From NCBI GenBank assembly GCA_949592205.1, contig CATIUR010000006.1, forward strand, positions 10,743,001 to 10,807,000: DNA of 64,000 nucleotides. Reading direction: 5' to 3'. This DNA comes from Helichrysum umbraculigerum. Its lineage: Eukaryota > Streptophyta > Magnoliopsida > Asterales > Asteraceae. Position 1 is the first letter of the stretch; the number at the start of each line of letters is the position of its first letter. Below, one piece after another: positions 45,414-59,298 of this stretch. The notes beneath the pieces were generated by a model that made no database searches, was not told the origin of the DNA, and saw only the letters and a program-made list of their open reading frames with translations. Position numbers and translations under genes: made by a program.

Positions 45414-48400
45414 ATGGGGGTTGGTTTGCTATTGCAACCTTTTCGATCATCATTATCATTATCATCATTATCATCATCTAGGGTTTTAGCTACAAATTAC
45501 ACTACTAGATTCAACACTCTAATCAAAACCTTATTCACCGCTGCACCAGTTTTAGTAGCTGTTAAGCCGGAATTAAGGTTTCATATTGATCCACCATTCA
45601 ACTCCGGTAATCCGTTTACACCTCAACTAAAGGTTCACAACTCGCAAACTTCTACCTTATTCCCATTACTTCCAGGTCCATTCATAACTTTCCTCAATTT
45701 TTTATTTATTCTTTCTATATTAAATGAAGTAAGTGATACTAATTGCTAAACATAATATGTATCATCCTAATATCCTGTGAAGATTTAAACTTTTTGCATA
45801 TTATGAAGGTGGGAGCCTGGGAGGTAAATGTTTTACCCTATTCCCTTTATCACTTCTAGGTCTGTTAATATTCCACGTTTTTTGGATTATTTACTTTTTG
45901 GTATTTGTTTTAGCCTTAGCCTGTATGTTTATGTTTATTGAATATTTTATCAGTAAGATTAGTTTGAAAATTGCATATGTTAAACTGTTTTGTATGGTTA
46001 ATATATTTATTTGTTTATTACTGTGTACTAATTGGTAAATAGATGTTGTAAAGATAAAGGTGGGAGAAAAATGAAGGAACTAGACAATACTAGCAATGTA
46101 TTCCAACACTTGAATTTTTTTCTACCTAGGAAGTAGACGTTATACATACGAGTAATGTAATGTATCATAGCAAAGTTGCACGAGAAATGAAAGGCTAACT
46201 CAATCCTTAACTGAACATAATAAGAAACTATCACTCTCCATCTAGATACCTATTAGTTTTGTAAACTATTATGATGATGTAACACGAGGACAAAAATGCA
46301 CGTGGCCAGTAAGTAAAAACCTTGTGACTAAATTAATCCTTACTTCTGAAACTCTTTATTTGAAAGCCGAGATAAAGTGTGTTTAATATTTGAAGAGTGT
46401 GTACTTCCAATATATGATCTTATAAGTAAATTGTTCCTGCAGCATTATTTCTTGGATTAAGTTTGACCCCTGTCTTGGCTGAAGATGCTTCAACTGATTC
46501 AAATGAGAGTGATTTTGCTGGTTTACGCAAAATTGATGATGGCTCGGTAGTTTCAAATATTCATACATCCAAGTGGAGGGTGTTCACCGACAGTGGAAGG
46601 GATCTGTTCTTGCAGGCAAGACTTTGTATTTTATTTTATTTTATTTATTTGACAGTTATGAATATGTAAGTCATTGTTTTGCCATAATTTTCTTAACATG
46701 CAATTTTTGCGTTTTCTTTTAGGGAAAGTTAGAGGATGCAGAACGGTTGTTTGTGGGTGCACTGCAAGAAGCTAAAGAAGGTTTCGGGGAAAGGGATCCT
46801 CATGTTGCCTCTGCATGCAACAACCTGGTAGGTCTCTTATTTACATTTGAATGGAGGATTTAACTGGTTTTTTTTTTTTTAATTATTATTATTAAATATA
46901 AAAACTAATGTATGAAGTTCCATTGAATTCCTTCAACTTGAAAAAAGTTTGATGGCTCCAAACAATGACCGTCAATATTATGTGTTGCAATTCATTTGTT
47001 TTTATAATATTAAGGTACCTGAAGGGTCTGTAAAGTGTTGAGAAATTGCTAAATCACAAGTCACACTATACTCTTAACTCCCCTTTAGTTGAAGTGTTGA
47101 GAAATTGCTTTTGTAGGTTTACACCTGAACTAGTTGAGATGGTGATTAGCACTATCTATCTATCTTATATATTAAAAGAAAAATCTTGAAAGAATAATGA
47201 CCATTAGATGGAGATCAAGAATCAAGATCCAACCCTTAATTTATTTAGTGACATCATTAATCCTATTTTTATGTGACTAAAAGACTAATTTACCCTTATA
47301 TATTTACAATATACACCCTTCAATATTTACAATATAAATCCTCTTTTTTATTTAATTGTAAATAATCCCTCAAATATTTTATGGAATTTTTAATGTAATA
47401 TCTACTTTATCTTTTTTTCAATAACTTAAACTCTCCGTACAATCTTCTTTATTTTATTGTTTCTGACATAAGCCCTAATAAGTTATTTTCAATTATAAAA
47501 AATTCATGACTTCATTCCATCTCCCGGTGATTTATATTCGTATACGGCCGTCTTTTTTTACCACTTTTATCAATTTCTAACTTACGATTCTTGGATTATG
47601 AATGGCAGCGGATTTTAGTGTATCTATACCCAAACCACCGTATTTCATAGTTCAAACTCTTCCTACAATATTATTTATTTTATCTTTTCTAAAAAATACA
47701 ATAAGTTATTTTCAATTCCAAAAACTTCATAACTTTATTCCATCGCCCAGTGATTTCAATTCGTATACGACCTACTATTTTAAATCCTTTTATCAATTTA
47801 TAATTAAGAACTCTTGGATCATGAGTGTCAACAGGTCGGGTTCCGACGGATTTTAGTGTATTTGTATCCATACTACCGCCTTTTTTGAATTATTTTATAA
47901 ATTTCTGATTTACAATTTTTGGCTTATGGATGCCAACGGATCTTTGGCGGGTTTTAGTATATCAGTACATATACCGGTTTCAAATATTCGTGATACCCAA
48001 CCCAATACCCGTTCGGTACCCAATTAGTATTACCCATCGGTTGTTCATATTTATTAGCGGGTTTCGATTATCCTCATGTTTGTAACTGTGGCGAAACAAA
48101 AAAATTATTAGTTATTGAATATACAAGACAAATTTGAAACATGAAAAAAAAAACGATACCGAATTACAAGATTTGAAATCTTAAAACTAACAATTTAACT
48201 TATTAATTAACTAATACAAAATTTTGGTACATAATATATAGTATCATTATTAAAGAACGATACAAATACAAGGGTTAATACACAAGTAGGTCACTATAGT
48301 TTACGAAAATGTTCACCTGGATTACTAAACTTTAAAAATGTTCAATTAGATTACTGTACTTGTAAATATGTTCAATTAGGTTACAAAACTTTCGACATAG

Positions 48401-50974
48401 TTGTTATAGCCAAGATGACACCGTTCTACTAAACCTAAAAATATTCATTTAGGTCACTAAACTTTTAACTAAAATTAAGCAAAACATGTGGGATGACACA
48501 ATCAACAAGTATCAATAACCCAATTGAACATTTTTTTAAGTTTAGTAACTCAGATGAACATTTTCGCAAAGTACAGTGACCTATTTGTATATTAACCCCA
48601 AATACAAAAATGGAAGTGGTATCATGCACAATATTATCAATAATTGATTAATTAATTTACTCTTTTGCCACTAATTTCTCTATATCTCGATTTACATCCC
48701 TAAAATAATTTACCATTTAATCTTCTAAGGTTGTGTTAACGTCATTTGGGTCAATAGTTGTCATGTTTTGTCATCTTTCGTCAAAGTTAAAAAGACAAAG
48801 TAACGCATTATAGATTGTTGATTTGAATTAAAAAGGTAACTTAGATGGACGAAAACCACTAATGCACTGCAAAGATAGTTATTTATTTAAGTACAAAATA
48901 GTATTTACTTGCTAAGCCGGTAAATTTGCTTATTTGAAAAAACAATATCCGTACAATTTTAAATAAAATAGTATTATTAAATATCAATACAAATAACAAA
49001 TTTGCATCATAAACAATATTATCTCTATTAATTAATTAATATATTTGGACTCATCAATCCAAAATCTATCACAATTCAAATCCTTAATACAAATTTCATT
49101 TAAAAATAAACCAATACAACCGATATACTGAACACCAAAACAATTATTAGATCTGTATAACACATTTATATAAGACATATCATGAGTCAACCCGCAAATT
49201 TTGCGGGTCTTAAGCTAGTAATCTAATATACACTTCCTATGCGGCCTAAAAAGTTTCATTTCCTTGTTACTCTCTTTCTTTACTCTCTCTTTTTAGAAAC
49301 TCAATTTTCACACATGATTGTGAACCATAAACACAAGTATGATGTCACCTTGTAATCTCAAATTTTCTTGTTATAGCTCTTCCTAAAACATATGTGAGTC
49401 AATAAGTGTGTAATAATGTATCCTCATATCATTGTGTTAACTCCAAGGTTGTAAAAGTCGGAAGTCGGGGTCGAGTCGGTTGGGACCTCAGGAGGACCAG
49501 TCGGCCAAGTCGGGGACTAGTTGGATTTTGACTTTTGTTGACTTTTTTACAATTAAATAATATATTTCAAAATTATATGTGTAATAATAGATTAGAACCA
49601 TAAAGAATACTATAATAAACAATAGAGAATTAAAGAATGAGCAATTGAGTAATTAAAGAATGAACAATTGAGTAATTAAAGAAGAAATCAAACGTTGAAG
49701 GAACCCACTTGAGATTTTGATTGAGAAATTGGTTTATCTGGATGGTTTTCTGGTCGTCTTCTGCTCGCTACTCTCTCTAACAGCACACAACAATAACAGG
49801 GGCCCAAACAAACCCTAATTTAAGTTATTTTAAAAAGTTTGACTGCGTTGACTTTGACCAAAAAAACGAGTTTGACCCGACCTGGACCTCCTAAATCCGA
49901 CCTAGACCTCCTAAATCCGAACCGGACCTTCTAAACCCGACCCGGACCGACTAAAACCCGACCCGATGACGTTGACTTTCGTTGACCGTCTTTTTTAAGC
50001 GTTTTGGACCAAATCGGGTCGCCACCCTCTTCCCAGCCGACTAATCGCCGACTTATCGGCCGACTCGGCCGTCTTTTACAACACTGGTTAACTCTAGTAA
50101 GAAATGGTTCTTCCTTTATATCAGCATTCAGCTGTCATAAATACAAGACTTGTATAGTGACATCCTAAATCTACATCAAAGCTTTGCAGGACACCTTAGT
50201 ATGTTGTCTATAATGATTGCAGGCTGAGTTGTATAGAGTTAAGAAGGCATATGATAAAGCAGAGCCATTGTACTTGGAGGCCATCAATATTCTTGAGGAA
50301 ACATATGGAGATGAAGATGTAAGGTACTATATCCATTAGCCATGTCAATCACCACCCAAAAATAATGCACACTGTTGCTCACTCCTGTCTGTGATTAGAT
50401 ACGACTATATAATGCGGAATGTATCTTTAGTAATAGAAATTTGGCAACTAATGGTGCGCTTGCACTGACCACAATGCCATCTGTGTGAGGTTACTTGTCA
50501 ACTACTCTGCTCTGTCTGTATATGCATGGTTGGATAGATCGCGAATTATAAATGGTTCCCGCTTTGTGATTTGTATAACAGGTCGAATCATCTTTCTCTT
50601 TTTCTTAAGAATAACTTTTTCTATCTCAAGAGTTTTTAGGGATATCTCGAACTATAAAACCATGGTAGTGAGAAGTGTATGGATCTGAGATGAACTAAAC
50701 CACTCCTAACGGAATAAGAATCAACCGGTCTTGTATACAGTTAACGACAATTTCTCTTTAGTCTGGCGTTAGCATCCATTTCTAATGGGAAATTTGTTTA
50801 ATGCGTGCTGACTTGCTTTTGATTGGATGCAAAGTCAATGAAAAAGGTTGCAGATTTATAATTGTAATTATAATTATAATATGTATTCATTGTAGGGTTG
50901 GGGCTGCCCTTCATAATCTAGGTCAATTCTATCTTGTCCAAAAGAAACTGGATGGGGCTTGTGCTTGCTACGAG
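45414..50974 (+). CDS. Organelle-targeted tetratricopeptide (kinesin-light-chain-like) protein, exons 1-5, copy C
   Basis: Exons 45414-45675, 46443-46615, 46723-46827, 50223-50323 and 50896-50974, with the same splice sites, including the GC donor of intron 2, and the same 240-codon translation as copy B as far as compared. Here the sequence upstream is the exon-like stretch at 44168, not copy A. No later exon appears up to 64000, but the gene could continue beyond the edge through an intron enlarged by the Tekay element. This is the better candidate for the functional locus. Confidence 0.75.
47163..49218 (+). mobile_element. Non-autonomous Helitron in intron 3 (copy C)
   Basis: Copy of 24369-26424, same TC start, hairpin (49190-49208) and CTAG end (49215-49218) between A and T. 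The nested MITE is at 48272-48599. Confidence 0.9.
48272..48599. mobile_element. MITE nested in the Helitron (copy C)
   Basis: Copy of 25478-25805 with the AAATACAA duplication on both sides. Confidence 0.88.
49444..50086. mobile_element. hAT-like non-autonomous element in intron 3 (copy C)
   Basis: Copy of 26650-27292 with GTTAACTC on both sides. One CpG site near 49969 reads GATGACG here against GATGGCG in A and B. Confidence 0.88.
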
Positions 50975-51219
50975 GTATATGTGCATACTCATATTGTTCA
51001 GCTATTCATTATTCCTTGTCTTCTGATTGAGGAAGAATTGGTGCAAACTCATCAGAATATCAGATACGCTAAATCATTCACATATATTTAGCACATTTGG
51101 AATTTGTATATAGCAGACGTTAAACCTTATGATGGTAAACATCAGTACCTGTTCTATTTCTTGGAAAAATATTTGTATTTGGGATTCCATCCAATCATCT
51201 ACATGTCTATCATAGTTGC

Positions 51220-53188
51220 TGTTACGGTCCCGGGTTTGTGATCGAGTTATAGGATGATTAACGGCTGAATTAACTTGATATTTCTGCGTTTTTTTCTGCC
51301 TTGACAGCCTATCTTGATAGTGATAGAAAGGGCTCAATAGAGAGAGCCCACCGATCTCTTAAAGACAAACTTTAAACTGTTTTTCTGACTTACCATTAGA
51401 TTTCACGTGGCTTACATATTTAAATAAAATGACTTCGTCCTAAAAGCTGCTTCCAAACAGCAGATAACTCTTAATAATTAGCTAGATGGTAATCATGAGC
51501 TACTCCCACATTATCCTAAATAAACAATTAATTATAAGATTAACATCCTAATTAATTAAAAGTAATAAATACATAAATAGGGAAGCTAGTAAAACTTCAA
51601 GTCTGCCACTTTCAGATTCAGCTCATAACAGTTGCATACAGAATAACACTAATTTATAAAATCAGATATCATAGTGGAGCTCGGTAGTCAAACATTCTTC
51701 AGTCCATTCCCTGTCTAGTCCAAATCATCTCAAGACCTGCAAGGGGTAAATAGTGGGATTAGCACAAAGCTAAGTGAGTCAACCTGTCACTATCAGTACA
51801 ACTCAGCATAACAATACCGATTAACAACAATTAACACTTAGACACAACATCACCAAGAGGATCGGTGGTCCTTGTGACGTCCTCAGACCCGGGAGACGCA
51901 CCAAGCAACACTTATAACCAACTGCAGGCCAATACAGTGGTATTACCGATAACTGTTTGCTACCTTTAGTCAATATGTGTTCCATTCTCAACACATGATC
52001 ACAAATCTCACATTGACTAACCTGTAGCAAACCAGTCCAACTAACCAGTCAAGTTGACCTCCAAATCACCAAATGCTCAAAGGCAACACGTCACTTATTA
52101 CACGTGTATTTCATCAATCAACAGTCAACAATCACAATCAACAATCAACAGTAACAAACTATGTTCACTTGTTGTAACCAATGATGTTACAACCAAATCA
52201 CACTGAGAGTACGAGTCCACTCACCGATACCTCAGCTGCACGCTCAGAGATCTAATATTACTGAGCCTTCTTTCAATCTGAGAATCACAACAGAATAACG
52301 AGTTAGTAACTCATTAATAACAATAATCTCATGTTATAATTATATAACATATCACATCATCTCAATACACAATATATATCATATCAATTATGATAACATC
52401 TATCAAATGGAACTTATCAATTCTATACCATTTCATGTATGAACATATAACTCATCTCAATTGTAACATCAACATATATATATCATCAGGTTACAATATT
52501 CATCATGATCTATTAAGATTAGTTTACTATTATAAGCACTAGACTTATGCCAACCTCAACATGTCATAGTATCATTGCTGGAACACTATAATTTCAATAT
52601 GTATAGTCAATTCACAAGTACTAGCTATACAGAAAAACGAAACTGATATGTGCAGGGTAGAATCGCGTCGCGATATACCCAGGATCGCGTCGCGATCCAT
52701 ATTACTTCGCGTCGCGATTTTATTTGGTCGCGTCGCGACCTGGTTATTTCCAGCAACCTGCGATCAGCTTCCAACAGCTCTAAAATCCGAATAAAAACAT
52801 ACCAAATCACATATCTCAACTATCTAACCAATTATATACAACGAATAACGATTTCTAACCACAACTAACATCACCTATCATCATTTCTAACTTCAATTTC
52901 ATATGTTCATCACTACCCCTAATGATTCATCAAATTAAATCTTTGTACATCAAGAACACTTACCAATTGAATGAAGAACTAAGAATCAAGATGATGAAGA
53001 TGAGGAAATCAATTCAAGATCACACCTCAATATGTTTGATTCAAAGGGAGGATTAAGGTTTTTGGTTTAGTTTTATGAAAAATGAGAAGTTAAAAGAATT
53101 TTGGGAAAGAAATAGAAAAGGAGGTCAGCTCCTCCTAACCGACCTTCAATTATACGGGTATAATTTAATACCCATTCTCAACCTATAA
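51220..53188 (-). mobile_element. Truncated LTR in reverse orientation (copy C)
   Basis: Copy of 28426-30394, with the same fusion to the Tekay 5' LTR. The TCGCGTCGCGA array (52663-52738) has all four units intact. Confidence 0.82.
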
Positions 53189-54046
53189 TTAAGTGGGCCT
53201 GACAATTCAAGTTAAGCTCAGACTATGTGCTGATGGCTGTATAACTTTTATTTTTCTTAATTGCATTTTAAATTCAATTATTAAATCTTGCGGTTCATAC
53301 AAACATATGTGTTGACATACAAACCTGTGAGCTCACCAGCGTTTCGCTGACCAATTTTAGCATGTATCACAGGTGACCAGCAGTAGGTTGGACTGCTCAA
53401 GTAAGGATCAATTAGCTCGAGTCATCATGCAAACAATCAGAGATTTAGCTGCATTATTATATTTTGTATAGATTAATTATGTACTTAAATCTCTCAATTT
53501 CAAGCTGAGCTAATGTAAACAATATTTTTGATGTAAACTTTTGTTTTATCAATACAAGTTCAAAACGACGCATATAGTGGTCGTTCATTATATATCTTTG
53601 TGCTGTGATTATTGATTCGTAATACCAAAAACGTGCTTCCGCTAAACAATAAATTTGGGGGTGTTACAGATTGGTATAAGAGACTAAGGTTATAGTGAAC
53701 TAGGTTGCATTTAGTGGGCCTAGACTATAACCGTTAGGCAGTATTTCCTTACTAGGCATGATTGGTTCAAGAATTACAGCATACGACTTTAATTTAACAT
53801 AGCCTGATCAACTATGTACAATTAAGGAAAGATGATGTAAGGTCTGAAACGATCATGTTGAACAGGAATACACTAGTTGACTCTGACCTCGAGAGAACCG
53901 GGACTCAAACAAGTCTGTGCTAGACACCCAATAGGCTATTATGTGATACTAAGTATACATAGATAGGCCTCGTTACAATCTTAGGCTATATTATATAAGT
54001 TATTATATGGATATATGCCTCATTCTTCCTAACGCTTTGTCTCAGA

Positions 54047-54541
54047 ATGGCAAACACACCACCAAGTTCATCACGCTCTTATCCACATGAATCACAAAAC
54101 TCAAGGGTAGCTAGGAGGGACACCAGGTTGCCTCGAGCTAGCCCATATCCAACTCACCCCACTCTACCGGGCTTAACCGTTAGAGTACATCACCACGAAC
54201 AACGACTTAACGCTACGGATATCGAACTCCAAGAAACTAGTGAAATCTGGAGACTCACAGCTATGGAACGAATCGAGCAAGTCTCTGAAGATCACGAGCA
54301 CACTGTCAACACCATGAACACTCTTCAAAACCAAGTGGAAGAAACAGTCGAAACCATGGAGGTTGTCCACAACCAAGTGATTGGCAACCGAAATGAAATC
54401 TCTGTTTTACAATCAAGGCTGCATCAGTGCGAGATACGTCTGAGGGAAACCGAGGACGCTCTCCGAACTGCCAACAGACTTGCAGAGTCTGTGAATCATC
54501 TCACTGCACTGCTGCCACAACTCAACTTACGTCAGAATTAG
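54047..54541 (+). CDS. Leader ORF upstream of gag, predicted coiled coil (copy C)
   Basis: 164 codons, translation identical to 31253-31747. Confidence 0.6.
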   Translation: MANTPPSSSRSYPHESQNSRVARRDTRLPRASPYPTHPTLPGLTVRVHHHEQRLNATDIELQETSEIWRLTAMERIEQVSEDHEHTVNTMNTLQNQVEETVETMEVVHNQVIGNRNEISVLQSRLHQCEIRLRETEDALRTANRLAESVNHLTALLPQLNLRQN

Positions 54542-54841
54542 CTTAGGCTGAATCTGTACCCTAATATGTTTTAGTAGGACCTATGTAATTCAACCGGAAG
54601 TAACAATTCCCGGTACTTTTGTAAAACACCTAATCCTGTAACTTTTGGAACTCGTAATTTGGAATTGTCTATCATCTTTTGAACTCGTAATATCAATTGA
54701 CAATTCCCCTCGATTATTCTATATTATTGATTTTACATTGTGATGTCGTATGTTACCGCTTTTACATATATGCATGTATTGTAATTTTCATTCTGGTACA
54801 ATTTCTTATGTACCTTTTGTTTCTTTCTTTCTTGAAAAATC

Positions 54842-56405
54842 ATGCCGCCCAAGAAGAAAAGTTACAGTGATGCGGAAATCAATGCTATCATTTCTCGAGC
54901 TGTGGCCGATGCCTTGGCTGCTCGGGACTCGCCTCGAAACTCCCGAAACACTGGTGAAGCTCCCAGTAATACCCATGTCATCAAGCCTTGTTCTTACAAG
55001 GATTTTCTCAGCTGCAAACCACTCTACTTCAAGGGCACGGAAGGTGCCATTGGACTAATCCGTTGGATAGAACGGATGGAATCCGTTTTTAACCTCTGCA
55101 ACTGTACAGAGGAAGACAAGGTCAAATTCTCTGCTTATACCTTTCAAGAAGGTGCACTTACGTGGTGGAACACCCACGTCAACTCTGTAGGCATCGAGAT
55201 TGCAAACCAACTCCCCTGGGCTGAGCTGAAGAAAAAGCTAAGAGAAAAGTAATGTCCCGAAGAAGAACTGCACCGTCTAGAGGAAGAGTTCTGGCATTTG
55301 ACGGTGCAGGGAACTGACATTGCTGGGTATACCACCAAATTCCAGCAGTTTGCGTTGTTATGCCCGAGTTTAGTTGATCCGGAGGAGAAGAGCATCAAAA
55401 GATATATCATCGGCCTCCCTGAGTGCATTCAGGAGAACGTCGCTTCATCTAAGCCAACCACTACTGAAAGTGCTATCCGGCTGGCACATGAGCTCATGGC
55501 GCTGGTTGTCAGCCGTGAGACACCTAATACTTCCTCCAACAACAAGCGAAAACCCTCTGAGCACCAAAACCAACCAAACAAGAAAACCAACACCATTCAA
55601 GTTTACAACACCAATACTGAAACCAAACGTAGCTACACTGGAGACAGACCATACTGTTCCAAGTGTAACTACCACCACAACGGTCCATGCAGTACCCCCT
55701 GCAACAACTGCAGGAGGTACGGGCATTTGACCAAAGACTGCCGAGCCCCCAAGTCCAACAACAATGTCTCCAACAACAATACCCAACAACCCAGATCCTG
55801 CTATGGATGCGGAGAAACGGGACATTTCAGAGATGCATGTCCCAAACGAAAGAACAAGGGCAACAACAACAACAACAACAATGCCAAGGGAAGAGCATTC
55901 GTTCTCAACTCCGGGGATGCCCGTCAGGACCTTAATGTGGTCACGGGTATGTTCCTCCTCAACAACTTAACTGCTTCTGTTCTTTTTGATACTGGTGCTG
56001 ATAGAAGCTTTTTTGCCCACTACTTGACATCACCCCCGTTGCCTTAGATGTTAAGTACACCGTAGAACTTGAAAATGGTAAACTCATAGAAACCGATAGT
56101 GTGATAACTAATTGCACTTTAAACCTAGCCGACGAAACCTTCTCAATCGATCTTATGCCTGTTGAAATAGGAAGTTTCGACGTCATCATTGGTATGGACT
56201 GGTTGTCCAAACATCGTGCTGAAATCGTTTGCTACGACAAGGTCGTTCGAATCCCTCTCGCGCCGGTAGAACTTTAGTCATACAGGGGGAGACCGGTGGG
56301 ACGAGACTAAACATCATCTCTTGTTTGAAAACCCGAAAATTTATGAGAAAGGATTATCTAGCAATCCTCGCGCACATCATGGAGAAAAAGTCGGAGGAGA
56401 AGTGA
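54842..56405 (+). pseudogene. Tekay gag-protease region (copy C)
   Basis: Gag from ATG 54842, TAA at 55250-55252 as in copy B, then the same frame to 56047 with both zinc knuckles complete (CNNCRRYGHLTKDC and CYGCGETGHFRDAC). After FDTGADRSF the frame shifts. The protease tail (VIIGMDWLSKHRAE) and linker follow, with a second shift near 56259 and a TGA at 56403-56405. Gag differs from B by an Ala-to-Val change (HANS to HVNS). Confidence 0.9.
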
Positions 56406-58880
56406 CTTGAGGATGTGCCAATTGTTCGAGACTTTCCAGAAGTCTTTCCCGAAGAACTACCTGGTCTACCACCACCAAGACAGGTCGAGTTCTCAATCGA
56501 CCTCGTGCCAGGTGCTGCACCTGTGGCCCGAGCACCATACCGTTTAGCTCCATCCGAACTTCAGGAGTTGTCTGCCCAATTACAGGAACTTCTGGAAAGA
56601 GGATTGATCAGGCCGAGTTCTTCACCTTGTGGAGCTCCGGTCCTATTTGTCAAAAAGAAAGACGGCACTTTCCGAATGTGTATCGACTATCGAGAGTTGA
56701 ACAAATTGACCGTCAAGAACCGATACCCATTACCTCGAATCGATGATTTGTTCGACCAACTTCAAGGATCGAGTTGTTATTCAAAGATTGATCTCCGATC
56801 CGGTTATCACCAATTGATTGTTTGCGATGCCGACATTCCAAAAACCGCTTTCCGAACCCGCTATGGGCATTACGAATTCCAAGTGATGCCATTCGGCCTA
56901 ACCAACGCACCGGCTGTATTCATGGACCTTATGAATCGGGTATGCAAGCCTTATCTCGACAAGTTTGTCATTGTCTTCATCGATGACATTCTCATATACT
57001 CAAGAAACGAACAAGAACACGTGCAACATCTCAAAACCATCCTAGAGCTACTTAAACACGAGGAGCTCTATGCCAAATTCTCTAAGTGTGAGTTCTGGAT
57101 TCAAACAGTTCAATTCCTTGGTCATGTTATCGACAGTCAAGGAATCCATGTCGATCCATCAAAAATCGAGGCTATCAAAAATTGGCAATCGCCGACAAAT
57201 CCAACAGAAGTACGGCAGTTTTTAGGACTGACCGGGTACTATCGACGATTTATCGAAAATTTCTCAAAAATAGCTTTGCCACTTACCACGCTGACTCAGA
57301 AAGACAAAAAGTTCGATTGGACTGATAAACAAGAGTCGGCATTCCAACTACTCAAACAAAAGCTTTGCAGTGCTCCTATCCTAGCTTTACCCGAAAGCAC
57401 CAATGACTTCGTGGTATACTGCGATGCTTCACATCAAGGTCTCGGTTGCGTGTTGATGCAACGAGACAAGGTCATTGCTTACACCTCACGACAACTCAAA
57501 ATCCACGAAAAGAACTACACTACTCACGACCTCGAGCTTGGAGCTGTCGTGTTCGCTCTCAAAATATGGAGACATTACCTCTATGGCACTAAGTGTACAA
57601 TCTTCACCGACCACAAAAGTCTCCAACACATATTCGATCAAAAGGATCTCAACATGAGGCAATGTCGATGGGTCGAGTTGCTAACCGACTACGACTGTGA
57701 AATCAAATACCATCCAGGGAAGGCAAATGTTGTTGCCGATGCACTCAGTCGAAAGGAACGATCGAAACCACTTCGAGTCCGAGCCCTCGGTATGACTATT
57801 CACAACGATCTGAACATTCAGATTCTCACTGCTCAACTCGAAGCCTTGAAACCCGATAACATCAAAAACGAAACCTTGCGAGGCATGGAGAAACAATTCG
57901 AAGTCAAACCTAACGGGATTAGGTATTTCTCAAACCGAATCTGGTTGCCTAAATTTGGGAACCTACGAGACTTGGTGATGGATGAAGCTCACAAGTCCAA
58001 ATATTCTATCCATCCGGGATCAGATAAAATGTACCACGGTATCAAGGACTTCTACTGGTGGCCGAACATGAAAGCTGAAATCGCCACCTATGTCAGCAAG
58101 TGCCTTACTTGCTCCAAGGTCAAAATCGAATATCAAAAACCCTCTGGTTTACTTCAACAACCCAGTCTTCCTGAATGGAAATGGGAACAAATTGCCATGG
58201 ATTTCATGACCAAACTACCAAAGTCATCGAGCGGTTGCGATACCATTTGGGTGATCGTCGATCGTTTCACAAAATCCGCTCATTTCCTGGAAATCAAGGA
58301 AACCGACAAAATGGAACGCCTTACCCGAATTTATCTTAAGGAAATTGTAACCCGACACGGTGTTCCAATCTCGATTATTTCCGACAGGGATAGTCGTTTC
58401 ACATCTCAATTTTGGCAGTCACTTCAAAAATCATTGGGTACCCGTCTCGATATGAGTACCGCATACCATCCTCAAACCGACGGCCAAAGTGAACGAACAA
58501 TTCAAACACTGGAAGACATGCTACGGGCTTGCGTAGTTGACTTCGGTGCAAACTGGGAACGACATCTACCATTGTGCGAGTTTTCGTACAACAATAGTTA
58601 TCATACCAGCATCAAGGCTGCACCTTTCGAGGCACTTTACGGTCGTAAGTGCCGATCACCTATCTGTTGGACCGAAGTTGGGGACAGCCAACTCACGGGT
58701 CCAGAAATCATTCACGAAACAACCGAGAAAATCTTCGAGATTCAAAACAAACTCAAAGCCGCACGTGATCGTCAGAAAAGTTATGCTGACGTGAGACGCA
58801 AACCACTCGAGTTCCAAGTTGGGGATCGAGTACTACTCAAAGTATCGCCTTGGAAATGCGTAATTCGATTTGGAAAATGA
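56406..58880 (+). CDS. Tekay pol core: reverse transcriptase, RNase H, integrase (copy C)
   Basis: 825 codons stay open between two TGA stops, the longest open frame in the window. It has reverse transcriptase with FIDDILIYS, RNase H with DASHQGLGCVLMQ and FTDHKSLQHIF, integrase with HHCC (H at HKSKYSIHPG, C at SKCLTCSK) and the DDE acids (in VDRFTKSAHF context, ISDRDSRF, TDGQSERTIQTLE). No ATG lies near the left end, as normal for pol made from a Gag-Pol precursor. Upstream stops and frameshifts should prevent that here. PSSSPCGAP (Trp to Cys against copy B) and RQCRW (Arg to Cys) are copy-C-specific changes at usually conserved places, so activity is doubtful. Confidence 0.9.
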   Translation, partial: LEDVPIVRDFPEVFPEELPGLPPPRQVEFSIDLVPGAAPVARAPYRLAPSELQELSAQLQELLERGLIRPSSSPCGAPVLFVKKKDGTFRMCIDYRELNKLTVKNRYPLPRIDDLFDQLQGSSCYSKIDLRSGYHQLIVCDADIPKTAFRTRYGHYEFQVMPFGLTNAPAVFMDLMNRVCKPYLDKFVIVFIDDILIYSRNEQEHVQHLKTILELLKHEELYAKFSKCEFWIQTVQFLGHVIDSQGIHVDPSKIEAIKNWQSPTNPTEVRQFLGLTGYYRRFIENFSKIALPLTTLTQKDKKFDWTDKQESAFQLLKQKLCSAPILALPESTNDFVVYCDASHQGLGCVLMQRDKVIAYTSRQLKIHEKNYTTHDLELGAVVFALKIWRHYLYGTKCTIFTDHKSLQHIFDQKDLNMRQCRWVELLTDYDCEIKYHPGKANVVADALSRKERSKPLRVRALGMTIHNDLNIQILTAQLEALKPDNIKNETLRGMEKQFEVKPNGIRYFSNRIWLPKFGNLRDLVMDEAHKSKYSIHPGSDKMYHGIKDFYWWPNMKAEIATYVSKCLTCSKVKIEYQKPSGLLQQPSLPEWKWEQIAMDFMTKLPKSSSGCDTIWVIVDRFTKSAHFLEIKETDKMERLTRIYLKEIVTRHGVPISIISDRDSRFTSQFWQSLQKSLGTRLDMSTAYHPQTDGQSERTIQTLEDMLRACVVDFGANWERHLPLCEFSYNNSYHTSIKAAPFEALYGRKCRSPICWTEVGDSQLTGPEIIHETTEKIFEIQNKLKAARDRQKSYADVRRKPLEFQVGDRVLLKVSPWKCVIRFGK

Positions 58881-59264
58881 GGGAAGTTAAATCCCAGGTA
58901 TATTGGACCATTCGAGATCCTCGAGAGGATAGGCCCAGTGGCATATCGATTGCAACTGCCAGCCGAGCTTAGCAATGTGCATCCCACTTTTCACATTTCA
59001 AATCTAAAGAAGTGTCTTTCTGATGAGACACTCATCATTCCACTCGATGAGATTCGAGTTGACGACAAGCTTCACTTCGTTGAAGAACCCGCCGAAATTA
59101 TGGACCTTGAGGTCAAACAACTCAAACAAAGTCGTATTCCCATTGTCAAAGTCAGGTGGAATTCGCGGCGTGGTCCGGAATTCACCTGGGAACGGGAGGA
59201 CCAAATGCGACTCAAGTATCCTCAGTTGTTAACTGACGCAACTCCAAACACGACTTCGACTTAA
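58881..59264 (+). pseudogene. Integrase C-terminus and chromodomain of Tekay pol (copy C)
   Basis: Same frame as the pol core, separated from it by the TGA at 58878-58880. It holds ILERIGPVAYRLQLP and the chromodomain core VKVRWNSRRGPEFTWERED, which in chromoviruses steers integration to particular chromatin. If pol were expressed the TGA would cut the chromodomain off. Confidence 0.88.
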
Positions 59265-59298
59265 ATTTCGGGACGAAATTCTTCTAACGGGGGGAGAA